A stretch of DNA of 64,000 nucleotides from Castanea sativa. Its lineage: Eukaryota > Streptophyta > Magnoliopsida > Fagales > Fagaceae. The position numbers and the translations under genes are program-made. The stretch covers positions 23,003,614 to 23,067,613 of the forward strand of contig NC_134015.1 in NCBI RefSeq assembly GCF_040712315.1, given 5' to 3'. Positions 35,880-47,560 of the stretch are shown here, one piece after another. How positions within the stretch are numbered: the stretch's first letter is position 1; every line of letters begins with the position of its first letter. A model generated the notes under the pieces. That model saw only the letters and a list, made by a program, of their open reading frames with translations, was not told where the DNA came from and searched no databases.

Positions 35880-37620
35880 GTATTAACCTTTATGTGAAAG
35901 TTTCTAAGTGTTAAACAGAACCTCGGTCTTGTTCGACTCCTCGGGTCATAAACCTTGGGTAAATTAACCTTTATATGAAAGTTTCTAAGTGTTAAAAAAA
36001 ACTTTAGTCTTGTTCGGCTCCTCGGGTCACAAACCTTGGGTAAATTAACCTTTATATGAAAGTTACTAAGTGTTAAACAGAACCTTGGTCTTGTTCGACT
36101 CCTCGGGTCACAAAACTTGGGTAAATTAACCTCTATGTGAAAGTTTCTAAGTGTTAAACAGAACTTTAGTCTTGTTCGGCTCATCGGGTCACAAACCTTG
36201 GGTAAATTAACCTTTATATGAAAGTTACTAAGTGTTAAACAAAACCTCGATCTTGTTCTATTCCTCGGGTCACAAAACTTGAGTAAATTAACCTTTATAT
36301 GAAAGTTTCTAAGTGTTAAACAGAACCTTGGTCTTGTTCGACTCCTCGGGTCACAAATCTTGGGTAAATTAGCCTTTATGTGAAAGTTTTTAAGTATTAA
36401 ACAAAACCTCGGTCTTGTTCGACTCCTCGGGTCACAAACTTTGGGTAAATTAAACTCTTTGTGAAAGTTTTTAAGGGTCCGTTTGGTTGGAGGAGTGGAA
36501 AAGTGGGAGGATAGAAAATAGTGGGAGGATAGAAAATATTTTATTTTCTCTCCTATTTGTTTGGTTGGGGGTGAAAAAGTTGAGGGATGGAAAAAATGGA
36601 TTTGAATAAATTTACTCATATAACCTTGTTAAAGAATGATACCCAATCAAAACAAAAAAGTGACAAATAACCACATAAAAAAAAATCACCCAAATTTATT
36701 AAAAAAATAAAAATCATGTAAAAAAAAAATCACAATTAGTTAAAAAAAAAAAACTATCACGCCCAGGCCTAGAAAATAAAAAGAAGAAAAAAAGAATAGG
36801 AAAAAAAAGAAAGAAAAGGCAACTGCCTCATAGAAAAAAGAAGAAGAAAGAAGGCACGCACGCCCAGGCTTGAAAAAAAATAAATAAAAAAGAAAAAGAA
36901 GGAAGGCAACGTAGCTACCCAGAAAAAAAATAAAAAATAAAAAACACATAAGCCAAAGCAACGTTACCGAGAAGAAAAAAAAAATAAAGGCAATTTGAAG
37001 GTGTGTGTATATGTACTAGGCATTTTTGTCAATCAAGAAAAAATTTATCCTCACTCAGTTTTCTCTTCATTTTGGAGAGAAAATATTTTGGTGGGTCAGG
37101 GGAGAAAATACATGGGCCCCGCCATTTATTTTCCTTCCTCCCCACCCAACCAAACACACTCCAAACAAGTTTTCCCTCCTATTTTCTCTCCAAATTTTTC
37201 TATCCACCCTATTTCACCTCCAAACAAACACACCCTAAGTGTTAAACAGAACCTTGGTCTTGTTTGACTCCTCAGGTCACAAACCTTGGGTAAATTAACC
37301 TCTATGTGAAAGTTTGTAAGTGTTAAACAGAACCTCGATCTTGTTTGACTCCTCGAGTCACAAACCTTGGGTAAATTAACTTTTATATAAAAGTTTCTAA
37401 GTGTTAAACAGAACCTCGGTCTTGTTCGACTCCTTGGGTCACAAATCTTGGGTAAATTAACCTCTATGTGAAAGTTTCAAAGTGTTAAATAGAACTTTAG
37501 TCTTGTTTGGCTCCTCGGGTCACAAACCTTAGGTATATTAACCTTTGTGCAAAATTTTCTAAGTGCTGAATGAAGTTATAGTTTTGCCCACCTCCTTGGA
37601 TCACAAGTTTCGGGCATAAT
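35880..37620. repeat. 81-bp tandem array, about 12 copies, interrupted by a MITE
   Basis: The landmark ATTAACCTTTATRTGAAAG recurs at 35882, 35963, 36044, 36125, 36206, 36287 and 36368, exactly 81 bp apart, with a diverged copy near 36449. The array resumes at 37236 after the MITE with four to five further copies, the last ones decayed. Each unit contains CTTGTTCGACTCCTCGGGTC. It lies between integrase and the antisense ORF of the Gypsy element. Because 81 is divisible by 3, the minus strand is open as a 27-residue repeat; this need not be a protein. Confidence 0.95.
36475..37235. mobile_element. Tourist-like MITE, 761 bp, inserted in the 81-bp array
   Basis: The ends are GGGTCCGTTTGGTTGGAGG and, reverse-complemented, GGGTGTGTTTGTTTGGAGG. 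The 3-bp duplication TAA (36472-36474 and 37236-37238) was part of the repeat unit CTAAGTG. It is A-rich inside with no credible gene. The TSD length suggests PIF/Harbinger (Tourist) type. Confidence 0.75.
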
Positions 37621-37989
37621 GGTCCTTGAGCATCCTAAGTCCAAGATAAGGTAAATTTTATTTGAAAATTTGACTAAGTGTTAGAACACTATTATGAATT
37701 ACCTTCAAATATCAATCCAATAACTTTCTCAAGATTCATTCATGGTTGAATGGAATAGTGTTTGGAATAAATTAAGTTAAACTCAGGTCGGCATGTTTTA
37801 GATAAAATTAGGAATGAAAAGAACAACAATTATACTTAGACAAATTGTACTTTGATAAATAAAAAATGCAAAGTGAAAATTGGATATATTCATTGAAGTT
37901 CAGTAGTTCAATTACAATCAGAGAAAGATAAGGGCATCAGCTAAAACTTGGCCCAAGCATAAAATGGGCAATTAATTCCTAATCTATGA

Positions 37990-40900
37990 CTAAATTACGT
38001 TGATGCCTCTTTTTCTTTTTCTTTCTCTTTCTGTTTCTCCTTCTTCTTCCTCTTCAGCTGCTTGACCTTAGCAACCTCCTCAGATTCCACGTCCACAACA
38101 GGAACTGAGGGTGGGGGATCTTGCTCCTTTTCAATTGCAGGCTGAGTAGTTGAAGCGGAAGTGGGCTAGGCCGTGAAGGTAGAGACTGGATTTGTTGAGG
38201 GGGGAGTCGAGCTGGGAGCCAAGTGTAGGGCTGGAGGATAGTATACCTTATCAGGAGCACGAAGCTCTAATTCAGTACTAACTTTAGCCGCATTAAGGGC
38301 CTCGCCCTAAACCTCAAGGCAGAAGGCTCGAGCAATGTCCCTAAGCTATGCTATTAGGCTCTAGGCGGTTTTGGTCATGCCTTCATCATAGGTAGCCTGC
38401 TTAGCCACGGCTTTTTCAGCGTCCTTGGCCTCCAGTTGTTTTTGCTGCTGCTTGACCTTTACCATGGCTAAGAGCATCTCCAGCAGATTCTTCAAATTTT
38501 TGTATTGTTTGGAGAATGAATAGTGACTTTTACCTTTTAGCTACCCACTTTTTCAAATACACTTTCCAACAGATTCTCTATTCCATTCTCTATCTCATTT
38601 AAATATTATTTCTTTATTCATTCTTTATTCTTTTTTTTTTATCATCATTTATTCTTCTTATATTCATTCCCAACAATTATATTTTTCAATGAAAAGTGTT
38701 ATATTCACAACATTTTTCGTAATACTTTCACAAGAATCACATCAAAATCTTATGTGGAAAGTTGTTACTAGTTCTAATTTGAACCCACTGCTAAAATTAT
38801 TTTTTTACTCACCAATATTAACTAATAATAATCTATTACTTAAAATTTATTGTGAAAATATTGTGGTAGCATTTCTCAATTAAGATTTTTTATTTTTTAT
38901 ATTATTTTTCCTTTCATTCAATTCATTCTCATCCATACGTTTTCATTTCTTTTTTCTTGTTTTTCTCCTCCACACACGTGTCCAGCCTATCTCTACCCAC
39001 CCCACCCCTTCTTTTATTTTCTTTTTCTCCCTCACATTCAAGAACATTCCAGCAGCTCATTCTCTCTCTTTTTTTATTTTTTATTTTTTATTTTTTATTT
39101 TTTTTTCTCCAGCTCTCTCTCTCTCTCTCTCTCTTTTTTTTTTGAGAAGCAATGGAGAGAATGAGAGAAAAAAAGAAGCAACAGAGAGAATGAGAGAGAA
39201 AAAAAGAAATCCGGAGGAGAGAGAAAGAATTGATATAATAGTAGCTTGTATAATTTTTAAATGAAAAAATTTCAATTGCTAATGTACAGTAGCCATCAGA
39301 TTTGAGGAGCTACTGTTCATGAGCCAAAAAAAATTCAAGGTTTAGAGAATCTATTGGAGACCATTTTTTTAGTCTCATTCTCTATTATAGCTATTATTTT
39401 GCTTTTAGCTACACCGTTGGAGATGCTCTAAGGCCAGCTAAGTCTCGGCCTTTTTCAAAGCTGCTGAAGAAGCTGCAGCTTGCTTCTTAAAACTAGCCAA
39501 GGCAGACTCAGCATTTTTCCTAGACTTCTCTACCTCAGCTAGATGGAACAAGGTGCCTTTAAGCTTTTGCTCATACTCAGCTTGGGCCTTCTTAGCTGCT
39601 TCCTTTTTGCCCTAGGCCACGCAGGCTTAGCCCAGGGCATGGTCCACCCACTCTTTAGCCATGAAGGCTGCTTGCACTAACTGAAAAATTGTCAAGTGTA
39701 AGTACATGTACAAGTGGGACATAAGTTTACCAAAGCAAGAAATTAAGTGTGTACCTTGGCAAGGTCCCTCTTAAGGGATAAGATAACCTCCCTTTTCCAT
39801 AAGGATTGAAGTTCATGCATGTCTTCCGGAAGGAGAAGGGCCTTTTCAAGGCATTTAAAGACAATGCCTAACCTGTCTTGCTGGGTGTCCCTCAAGGTGG
39901 CGTCACTCATGACTAGGTTCCCTAAGCTTAGCACGAACATAAGCTTCTAGGGGAAGGCCTTTGGAGGTTATCCGCCCTCAGAACTTTTGGAGGCCCTTAA
40001 AGAGGTGCTCTTTTTCTACTGAGCCTTTGTCGTTCGGGGCTCCTTTTGTTAGGGGCTGCTACCCTGGGTGTGTGATCTCCCCTTCTTTAGCACCTTCAGA
40101 GCCCTTGCTCCCTTGACATCTTTTTCATTTCTTATCAGCTGCGTCACTAGAGGACGCACGCATGGGGACAAGAGTGGGATTGCGGGGGAAGTGCCCCTAG
40201 CATGGGTCGTGAGCAAAGGCAGTAGGTCTAGGGTCTTCTCTTCTAGCACCATTCCTTCAGGGATGTTGGCTGCTTCTTAGTTGATGCTGATCTGGGTAGG
40301 TAGTAGATGTTGATGGGAGGGGCTGGGAAGATCTTCGGGATCCTCTTTATCAGTTCCTTCTTGAGTGGGTTCCAGAGTGCATTCCCTGACTTCGTCGTCC
40401 AAAGGTATAGACTGCTCTTAGGAGTAAAGTAGTTTGGTTACGAATGGGGCTGGGAATTGGGCGTCTTGGGTTCTAGATGGAGGAGGCTCTGTTGTTAGAA
40501 AATCGGGAACTACTACGTCAATTACAGTTAGTCTGGGGTCCTTAGCTTTGATTACGTATTTGGGGCTTTGTAAACGCTTGGAGATGGGGTTGAACCCAAG
40601 GATCACGTGCATTGCCTGAAGCTGACCGTCCTTGTGAAGAAAAATCTTTAACTTGAGGATTCGGTTTAGCTTAAGAAAATTCACAAAGTTCTTTTTTGAG
40701 GCGGTATGATGTTCTTTTGCCAATAAACATACAACATAAATCATATATTAGGAAAAAATCCTCATAAAAATTTTCTTTATATAAATAAGAAAATCCTATA
40801 TGCATCTAATGTCTGTGGGAACTCTACCTGGTTTCCCTTCTTGGGTGGGACAGTGCAATCCATCATGTCAGTCTCCCAAGAAGATGAGGAAATCCTCGTC

Positions 40901-41332
40901 CATACCCTCATTTGATTCAAGCATACACGAAATTAACCTAACGGCTGTGGCCCTACATTTGATATAGTAGTTGGTCTCCTTCCCTTTTTGGCAGTTGTAT
41001 ACCCAGTTCACATCATGCCATGCGAGATTGGTCTCCATCTTACAGTTTATCATATCTACGCTATTGAGGACCTTAAAGACGTTAGGGGTGCATTAGGTAG
41101 GAGTCAACCTATAGTTCATAAGGAAGTCTTTAGTAACCCTACCCATGAGAATTTCCATCCTACCTTCTATGAAGGCAATCATCGGAATCACTACTGAGTT
41201 GGGAGGTCTGTTCAAGACCAGCCATTCGCTTAACTCACAATGTTGGAGTTTAATACTGTTAGGGATCCTATATTGAGCCCTAAAGGCAGCCATGCCTTTG
41301 GGAGTATCTACTAACCTAGTAAATCTACCCAT
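37990..41332 (-). pseudogene. Antisense ORF of the Gypsy element, unknown function, broken
   Basis: Opposite to gag-pol. The N-terminus at 41332 reads MGRFTRLVDTPKGMAAFRAQ, then MIAFIEGRMEILMGRVTKDF and NYRLTPT. After a frame change come TNLAWHDVNWVYNCQKGKE and ATAVRLISCMLESNEGMDED. An intron-like gap (about 40745-40830) is followed by NFVNFLKLNRILKLKIFLHK and LQAMHVILGFNPISKRLQSP. Then a Pro/Ser-rich linker, an Ala/Glu/Lys coiled coil (40000-38300) and a Lys/Glu-rich end (KRKKKEKQKEKEKEKEASTS near 37995-38060). The globular part resembles plant transposon-associated proteins of unknown role. Additional antisense ORFs are known in some Tat-like elements. A MITE (38472-39428) and several stops disrupt it. 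Confidence 0.7.
38472..39428. mobile_element. PIF/Harbinger-type MITE, 957 bp, inside the antisense ORF
   Basis: The ends are GAGCATCTCCAGCAGATTC and, reverse-complemented, GAGCATCTCCAACGGTGTAG. The TSD is TAA (38469-38471 and 39429-39431). It contains a CT microsatellite (39113-39133). At 38690-38880 an inner inverted pair (GTGTTATATTCACAAC and ATTGTGGTAGCATTT) resembles the MITE at 62551-62693. The TIR is related to that of the autonomous element at 11562-15689 (GAGCATCCACAGCAG). Confidence 0.85.
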
Positions 41333-41762
41333 GGAGGTTTATGGTGTAGGTAATAAAAAATCTACGTATAAAAATAAATGAATTCGAATGTACCTATAGG
41401 TAATAGAAGAATCTCTCCTCAGATTGCTGCTTCAACGAAAAAATTGCAAAGTGAATAAATGGGGCAAAGTTATCTCTAGCCCCTCCTTATATAAAGGTGA
41501 AAAAGGAGCGGTAAATTTTTCGCTCATAAATTAGGGTAAATAAGGACCGTAGGATCACCATATCACCATAGAACATGGGTAGACAAGTAGCCACCTGACA
41601 CAATAAATGACGCATCATGGATACCAAAGCGTCAGGAGTGTGCCGAGGACAGGTGAAGAGACGTTATCACATGGGAAAGCGCTTGACACGTACTAATTGG
41701 GGTTGTACTGCTAAAATCTTACTTTTTACCTCAGAGGCAATAGCAAGGTTTTAGGGGGCTAT

Positions 41763-42476
41763 TGTGGGTACCCAAGGTCCGAGGAAGGATAGCACAACTG
41801 TAGCCTTCAGTCGTTCCTCATAGAAGCATTTATAACCTAAGAAATGAGGTTGCCTGAGGAGAAGATGGGAAGATACAGAACGTCTTCTGGAAGTATAAGA
41901 GGTGAGAGGGGCGTCTCATGAGAGAAACAAGATATTTTTGGGAAGTCCCCAATAAAGTTTCACCTACCACCTCCGCATTAAATGATTGACAACAACTTTA
42001 TCAGCTGTATTGATAAGGAAGTGACCTGAACAGCAGATCCACAACTAAGCAGCTCCTTCTATCACCTTCACCAAAAGTCTAATGGGACAAGTGTCCTAAT
42101 GAGAGTTTAGAGGATTATAGGTAGACGGCTAGGATGCAAGGAGCTTAAGAGTATATAAAGGAAAATAACTTTCAGAGAAAGGGGATCTGAAAAAATCAAG
42201 GGAAAAAGATTAGAGCTAGAACAGTGACTGAGAGAAAAGAGAGAGAACATTTTATACATTTGCACAAGAATATTGTCCTCTGGCAAGCTTGTAAAGAGCT
42301 ATCAATATGCTTAATCTTTGACTTTCACTTATTTCTTCTTTATCTGTATCCTTGGGCGAAGCCCAACTTGTTTCGTCCCACTCTCTTTACAAATATCTAT
42401 TGGTTTAGGCCTAGTAAGATAATACCAATTTCACTATTCTAAGTGGGCTTGGGTCACCAGATTCTGTGCTCTTACA
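41763..42476 (+). repeat. 3' LTR of the Gypsy element
   Basis: 714 bp, TGTGGGTACCC...CTCTTACA, preceded by a purine-rich AGGGGGC (PPT). TATA box AGTATATAAAGG at about 42150. It is the uninterrupted copy that reveals the hAT insertion in the 5' LTR. Confidence 0.92.
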
Positions 42477-42599
42477 GTCATCATAACTAAATTTATGAAT
42501 TAGTAAAAAAAACAATCTAAACTAAGTTTATGAAGAAAAAAAATTATCCGTAGATATCAAAATTTTTATGATGTATCCATAACCCTCCAATTGATCATG

Positions 42600-43288
42600 A
42601 TTAAGTTCCTTTGATCAAATTAATTTCCAATTGATTATATAGACAATCAGTAAATGAAATCAAGTCATGTGGCAACGTCACATGAAGAAAGCCATGTGAC
42701 AACGTTTGAAGAAAATACTCATATGAAAGGTTTTTAAAAAAAAAAATGGAAAACCAAATTAAATTCGTAATTCATAATTAACTTTCAATAAATGCTAAGA
42801 GAAATTCTAAATCAAATACTATTGAGTTGCCTATAAATAGAGGCTTCTCATATGAGAAAATGACACAAGAACAGAAAGAGAAAAACCTTACTGACACCCT
42901 GCCAAAATAAAGAGTCATCTCTAAGTCCAAAAGAGCACCCTTGCTTCCTCAAAATCAAGCTCATTGCTACTTCTTCAAATCAAAGTAGTTAGGGATTTTC
43001 CTTCAATTTTGTTTGCGATCAAGCCAATGACCCTCGACTTCAAATCAAAAACATCCAATCACACATCCAACTTGGAGACATCAAGACACGATTCAAGATC
43101 AAGCTTCATAGTCCTTTGGATCGTAAAGTTTCTTGGAGATCGAATTTGAGAAGTTTTATTGTATTCTTTCATTGTAAAGAGTCATACAGAGGATTGTACT
43201 CACATATATACAAATCAATATAAATTGATAATTTGTTACATTATTTCATGACTGTGTGATTTATCTTTTTACAAATTTTGTGTGTACA
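42600..43288 (+). mobile_element. Possible LTR relic
   Basis: TATA-like CCTATAAATAGAGG at about 42831, a leader-like stretch, and a GTACTCACATATATACAA region, ending TTTTGTGTGTACA at 43288. This resembles an LTR with promoter and terminator, but no partner LTR, PBS or TSD was found. Low certainty. Confidence 0.3.
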
Positions 43289-44415
43289 CTATCTTTTATG
43301 AAAGATCTACATTATTTATTACATCATCATTAATATTTTCAACCACTTCATCTAATGTGTCATCTTCCTATCTTGATCAGGGAGGGCGATTTTGTACCGT
43401 ATCGGGAAAAATACCGAGTGTACCGGCCTTGTACCGGCCTCGTACCAGCCAATTTCGGCCGTACCGGCCGGTAAATGAATACCGGACCGAAATGTATTTT
43501 GCTACTTTTTTTTTTTTGGTTGTAATTGTGGCTTTTTTTTAAGGGCATGATAGTAATTTAATCCTAACCCTAAAAATACTACCCACCCAATTCCTATTTG
43601 CTATTGCCGCAGCCCTCCCTCTCTCTTTCTCTTCTCCCTCACTCTCTCGTTCTCACTTCTCTCACTCTCTGCGTCTCACTCTCTACTTCACTTCAACAAA
43701 AAATTAAAAAATTAATTTGCAGTTTACACTGCATCGAGGTCCTTAGTCGGAAGTCCGAACTGGTATGTGTGTTGTTGTTGTTGTTTTTTTTTTTTTTTAT
43801 TTTATTTTATGATTTCGATTTTCCTTGGTCGGAATTCGGAGTTTCGAATTGAACATGAGTCACATGACAGAATCAAATCATATTAAACTTTAATATGATT
43901 TGGTTTTGTCATGATTTTTTTTTTTTGCTTTCTTTGCTTTGGTTCGATTTTTTTTGCTTTGTTACTAGTTAAGAGTTGCTTTTTTTTTTGTTGGTTTTTA
44001 ATGCATGTGAATGACATAATGTGTAAAAATCTATTTGTGTATGAGAGATTGTTTCATAAATTTTTTTTTCAGTGCCTAATGCTGAAATCTGCTTGAATTT
44101 TTTTTTTTCTCAGCTACTCTGTGTCTCTTGGTCAGTCTGTTTCTCACTCTCAGCCTCAGGTAAAATTTTGCCTTAATTTTTGCTGTGGAATTATATTTCA
44201 TGTGGAATGGAGATTTAGATGATGTGATAAATAACAAATTGATTACTGTGTTCATGAATTGAGTTACTGTGTTCAAGAATTGTTATTTCATTCTTGATTT
44301 TGGTTAGCTTGAGATATTAGGATAGTATTAGTAATTTACAACTTAGTATTATTATTAATAAAAAGATAACTTAGAATTATTAACAAATAATTGATGGTAT
44401 ATATGCAGGTGAATT

Positions 44416-46871
44416 ATGACTGAAAATCAATCAAGTGTAGCATTTGGCCCGGTTGTAAGATCTGAGGATCCAGCATGGGCTTATGGTCGTGCTGTGCCGG
44501 ATGTGAAGAATAACACCCAGTGTATTTTTTGTTCTAAAATGATAAGGGGGGGGGGGGGAGGAATTACTAGGCTCAAGTACCATTTAGCTGGGATTAAGGG
44601 TGATGTTGAAGTATATAGAAAAGTATCTGAAGATGTAAAATGGCAAATGAAACAGTTGCTTGAAGATTTAAAGAAAAGTAAAAAGAAAAAAAGAAGAATT
44701 AGTAAACAAATTGCAAATCCCTATGATTTAGAGGAGGAGGATGATGATGATGATCATGATGAAGGTAATAATGATAATGGGAGAGGGGGTTCAAAGAGTC
44801 ATTCATCAGTTAGTAATTATAACACCAAAGGGAAAGAAAAAGTTGGAGAAAGGTCCAACATTAAATCCTTTTTTGCTCCAAGAACAATTCCTGGTTCTCA
44901 ATCATCCATAAAATCTTCTTTGGCCTCAAAGCAAATGGTTGAGAAGGCAAGAATGAATTTTGCAAGGTGGTGGTACCATGCTAATATACCTTTCCATGTA
45001 GCTCGCTCTGTGTATTATCAAGAAGCTATAGATAGTATAGCAGCTATTGGGCCTGGTTTTAAGGGACCTTCTTATCATGACTTGAGGGGTTCTTTATTAC
45101 AAAAACATGTGTGTGAAATGAATGATTATCTCTTAGATGTGAAAAATCATTGGAAAGTTTATGGATGTTCAATAATGTCAGATGGGTGGACAAATTAAAG
45201 GAACACTCCAATCATTAATTTTTTAGTGTATTGTCCAAAAGGTACTATGTTTCTTAAATCCCTTAATGTGTCAGGCCTAACAAGGGATGCAGATACATTG
45301 TTTAAGTTGTTTGATAAAGTTGTTCAAGAAGTTGGGGTTGAGAACATTGTGTAGTTCGTTATAGATAATGATTTTGCTTACAAGTCTGCAGGAAAGAAGC
45401 TAATGCAGAAATATGGGTTATTCTATTGGTCTCCTTGTGCAGCCTATTGCATTGATTTAATGTTGGAAAAATTTTCAGATAGGAGATACTTTCCTATCAT
45501 TCATGAAACCATTCAAAAGGCTAAAAAGATTACCAAATTCATATACAACCATGGCAAGGTTTTATCTTTGATGAGAAGTGACTTCACTAATGGTAGGGAT
45601 TTGGTTCGTCCAGCCATCACAAGGTTTTCAACTGAGTTTTTAAGTCTTCAATGCTTGACTAAGTTTAAGAAAGAACTTAGGCAAATGTTTACTTGTGATC
45701 AATGGGTTGAATCGCGATATGCTAGAGATGTCATGGGAAAGATGGTGGCTGCACTTGTTTTGGAAGATAAAGAATTTTGGTTACAATGTCAACAAATAGT
45801 GAAGATTAGTGAGCCTTTGGTTAGAGTACTTCGTCTTGTAGATGGGGATGAAAAACCATCAATGGGATACTTGTATGAGGCAATGGATAAAGCAAAGGAG
45901 AATATAAAAGCAAGGTTGAAGAATAAAATTTCTGCATATATACCATTTACTAGTGTCATTGATGCCAGGTGGGATAAACAACTTCATAGTCCATTACATG
46001 CAGCAGGTTGTTATCTTAACCCTGGAATTTTCTTTAGGCCTTCGTTTAAGAACAAAAAGAAATTACAAAAGGCCTACTTAGTACCATTACAAGGTTGGTT
46101 CCTGATCCTGATGAGCAAGATAGTCTTAGTTCTCAAATTGAAGCATACAAAAAGGCTTTAGGTGACTTTGGAATGCCTATGGCAATTCGTCAACGTGAAA
46201 AACTAAATCTAGGTATACTATATGTATCAATATATATATATATTTCATTTGAAAGTTTGTTATTTGCTTTGTACTAAATTAATACTTTCTTTTATTTTGG
46301 AAGTTGCTTGGTGGGAGCAATTTGGAAATGACACTCCAGAATTACAAAAGTTTGCAATTCGAGTGCTAAGTCAGTGTTGTAGTGCAACTGGTTGTGAAAG
46401 AGCTTGGAGCACATTTGAGTTTATCCATTCCAAGAGGAGAAATAGGCTTGATCATAAACGTTTGAATGACTTAGTATTTGTTCGTTATAATTTATTGTTA
46501 CGAGAAAGGTATGTTTTTAAATATATTCAATGTTTATTTTGAATGATTAGAAAATGTCATTAATGTATGATATTGATTTTGGTAGGAACATTAGAAGGAC
46601 AAAGGATTACTTGGATCCTATAAGCCTTGATAATATTGATTTAGTGGAGGATTGGGTAGCTGAGGAATCTGAATTTTCGTTACTAACTGAGGAAGATGTG
46701 AATTGGGCTAGCATTGAAGAGCCATTAGCAACAATGAATTTGGAAGATAATGATAATGATGATGATGATGTTGTTGTTCTTGATGAGGATAATGGTGACG
46801 ATGATGTTGTGTTGACAAATGCTAATACTCATGTATATTATGGTCCTGATGTAGATCCTTTTGATGGATAG
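44416..46871 (+). pseudogene. hAT transposase (BED, DUF659, hATC), broken
   Basis: ATG 44416. BED finger: CIFCSKMIRGGGGGITRLKY and HLAG; a ten-G run encodes the Gly stretch. A Lys-rich and acidic linker (44660-44800) is followed by DUF659: ARWWYHANIPFHVARSVYY and YGCSIMSDGWTN, then TAA at 45196. The same frame continues (INFLVYCPKGTMF) to a TAG near 45352, then WSPCAAYCIDLMLEKF, WVESRYARDVMGKMVAAL and LVRVLRLVDGDEKPSMGYLY. A frameshift near 46090 precedes LQKFAIRVLSQCCSATGCER and HSKRRNRLDHKRLNDLVFVR. An acidic tail after an intron ends at 46871. Both stops fall where relatives carry Gln. It is the same family organisation as the minus-strand hAT at 25.2-29.7 kb but clearly diverged from it. 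Confidence 0.88.
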
Positions 46872-47082
46872 GAGTAGATGATCCTATGTAATTTGTATTA
46901 AATTTGTGTTAACTTAATTATTTGTATTATTTATTTTCTTTGTAAGCAATGAACAATTAAGTTTTTTGTTTTTTATATTGTGTTTTTTTTTTCTTTGTAA
47001 GTTTGTATGTAATGAACAATTGAAGTAATGTTTTATTGTAAACATGGATTTTTGAGGTAATGTTTTGTGGTAAATAGAGATT

Positions 47083-47118
<36 letters not shown>

Positions 47119-47119
47119 T
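47083..47119. repeat. (TG)n(TA)n microsatellite
   Basis: Compound dinucleotide run near the right end of the hAT. Confidence 0.9.
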
Positions 47120-47236
47120 AAATATATAAAATAGCGGTAAACCCAAAACGGTACACCGGTATTGACCGGTATCCGAAATATACCGTACTAGTGGCCAAAC
47201 CGGTACAACCTCCAGTACGGTATTGACTTCCTTGAT

Positions 47237-47560
47237 CTTGATCATGATCAACATATTTGGAAAGCTCATTAAGTTTATCAAGATCGATCAAATCCAAGTC
47301 TTGAGGTTCTAAGGTGTTAAATTTATTCATCATCGTCATGTTTATTCTTACCAAGTGAGACAACATCTTAGGAACCAACTTGTTTCTCTACTTTTGTTTG
47401 TGCTACTTTGAATACACTCTTGACTCCACTAATGTTCACATGATAAAGAATCTACAAGGTTGCCTCAAAATTTTAATGGCATGCCTATGTAAGATTGGAA
47501 GACTATCTTCATTCTTCACAATAATTTCATTATAATCCTATAAATGAAGTAACAATTACA
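47237..47560 (-). pseudogene. Older hAT transposase C-terminal relic
   Basis: One minus-strand frame contains LPILHRHAIKILRQPC, later QKxRNKL and ISxHLVRIN-like spacing, and an Asp-rich end (LEPQDLDLIDLDKLNEL). This resembles the hATC dimerisation block followed by the acidic tail, with three stops. The frame appears to continue across the hAT insertion into 43321-43379. The match is weak and by eye only. Confidence 0.35.

Larger units (their letters stand above)
24709..42476 (+). mobile_element. Ty3/Gypsy retrotransposon, Tat-like, with nested insertions
   Basis: The 5' LTR starts at 24709 (TATGGGTACCC, mutated from TG) and ends at 30419. The 3' LTR is 41763-42476. The TSD GTCAT is perfect (24704-24708 and 42477-42481). 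Order: LTR, PBS, gag, protease, RT, RNase H, second RNase H-like domain, integrase, 81-bp tandem array, antisense ORF, PPT (about 41748-41760), LTR. The duplicated RNase H, integrase without a visible chromodomain, and long 3' non-pol region point to the Tat/Ogre-like branch. Insertions inside it are the two hATs (24784-29770) and two MITEs (36475-37235 and 38472-39428). All genes are broken. LTRs differ by very roughly 10% by eye, older than the Copia-type element. Confidence 0.9.
43380..47236 (+). mobile_element. hAT transposon, 3.9 kb
   Basis: Both termini carry clustered ACCGG/CGGTAC motifs (43395-43490 and 47135-47225). An 8-bp candidate target duplication CTTGATCA occurs at 43372-43379 and 47237-47244; a one-mismatch alternative CTTGATCT at 47231-47238 would end the element at 47230. 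The left end GGGAGGGCGATTTTGTACCG and the reverse-complemented right end GAAGTCAATACCGTAC are only loosely similar. It codes for a plus-strand hAT transposase with a CT-rich leader (43600-43690). Confidence 0.8.

Noticed and set aside
35873..36619. 248-codon minus-strand frame as a genuine repeat protein
   Set aside because: It is the 81-bp array read in its open frame and runs into a MITE. There is no independent evidence of coding, so it is kept only as a question in the findings.
43598..43852. 84-codon frame upstream of the second hAT transposase
   Set aside because: CT-rich leader sequence giving Leu/Ser/Phe repeats; no domain.
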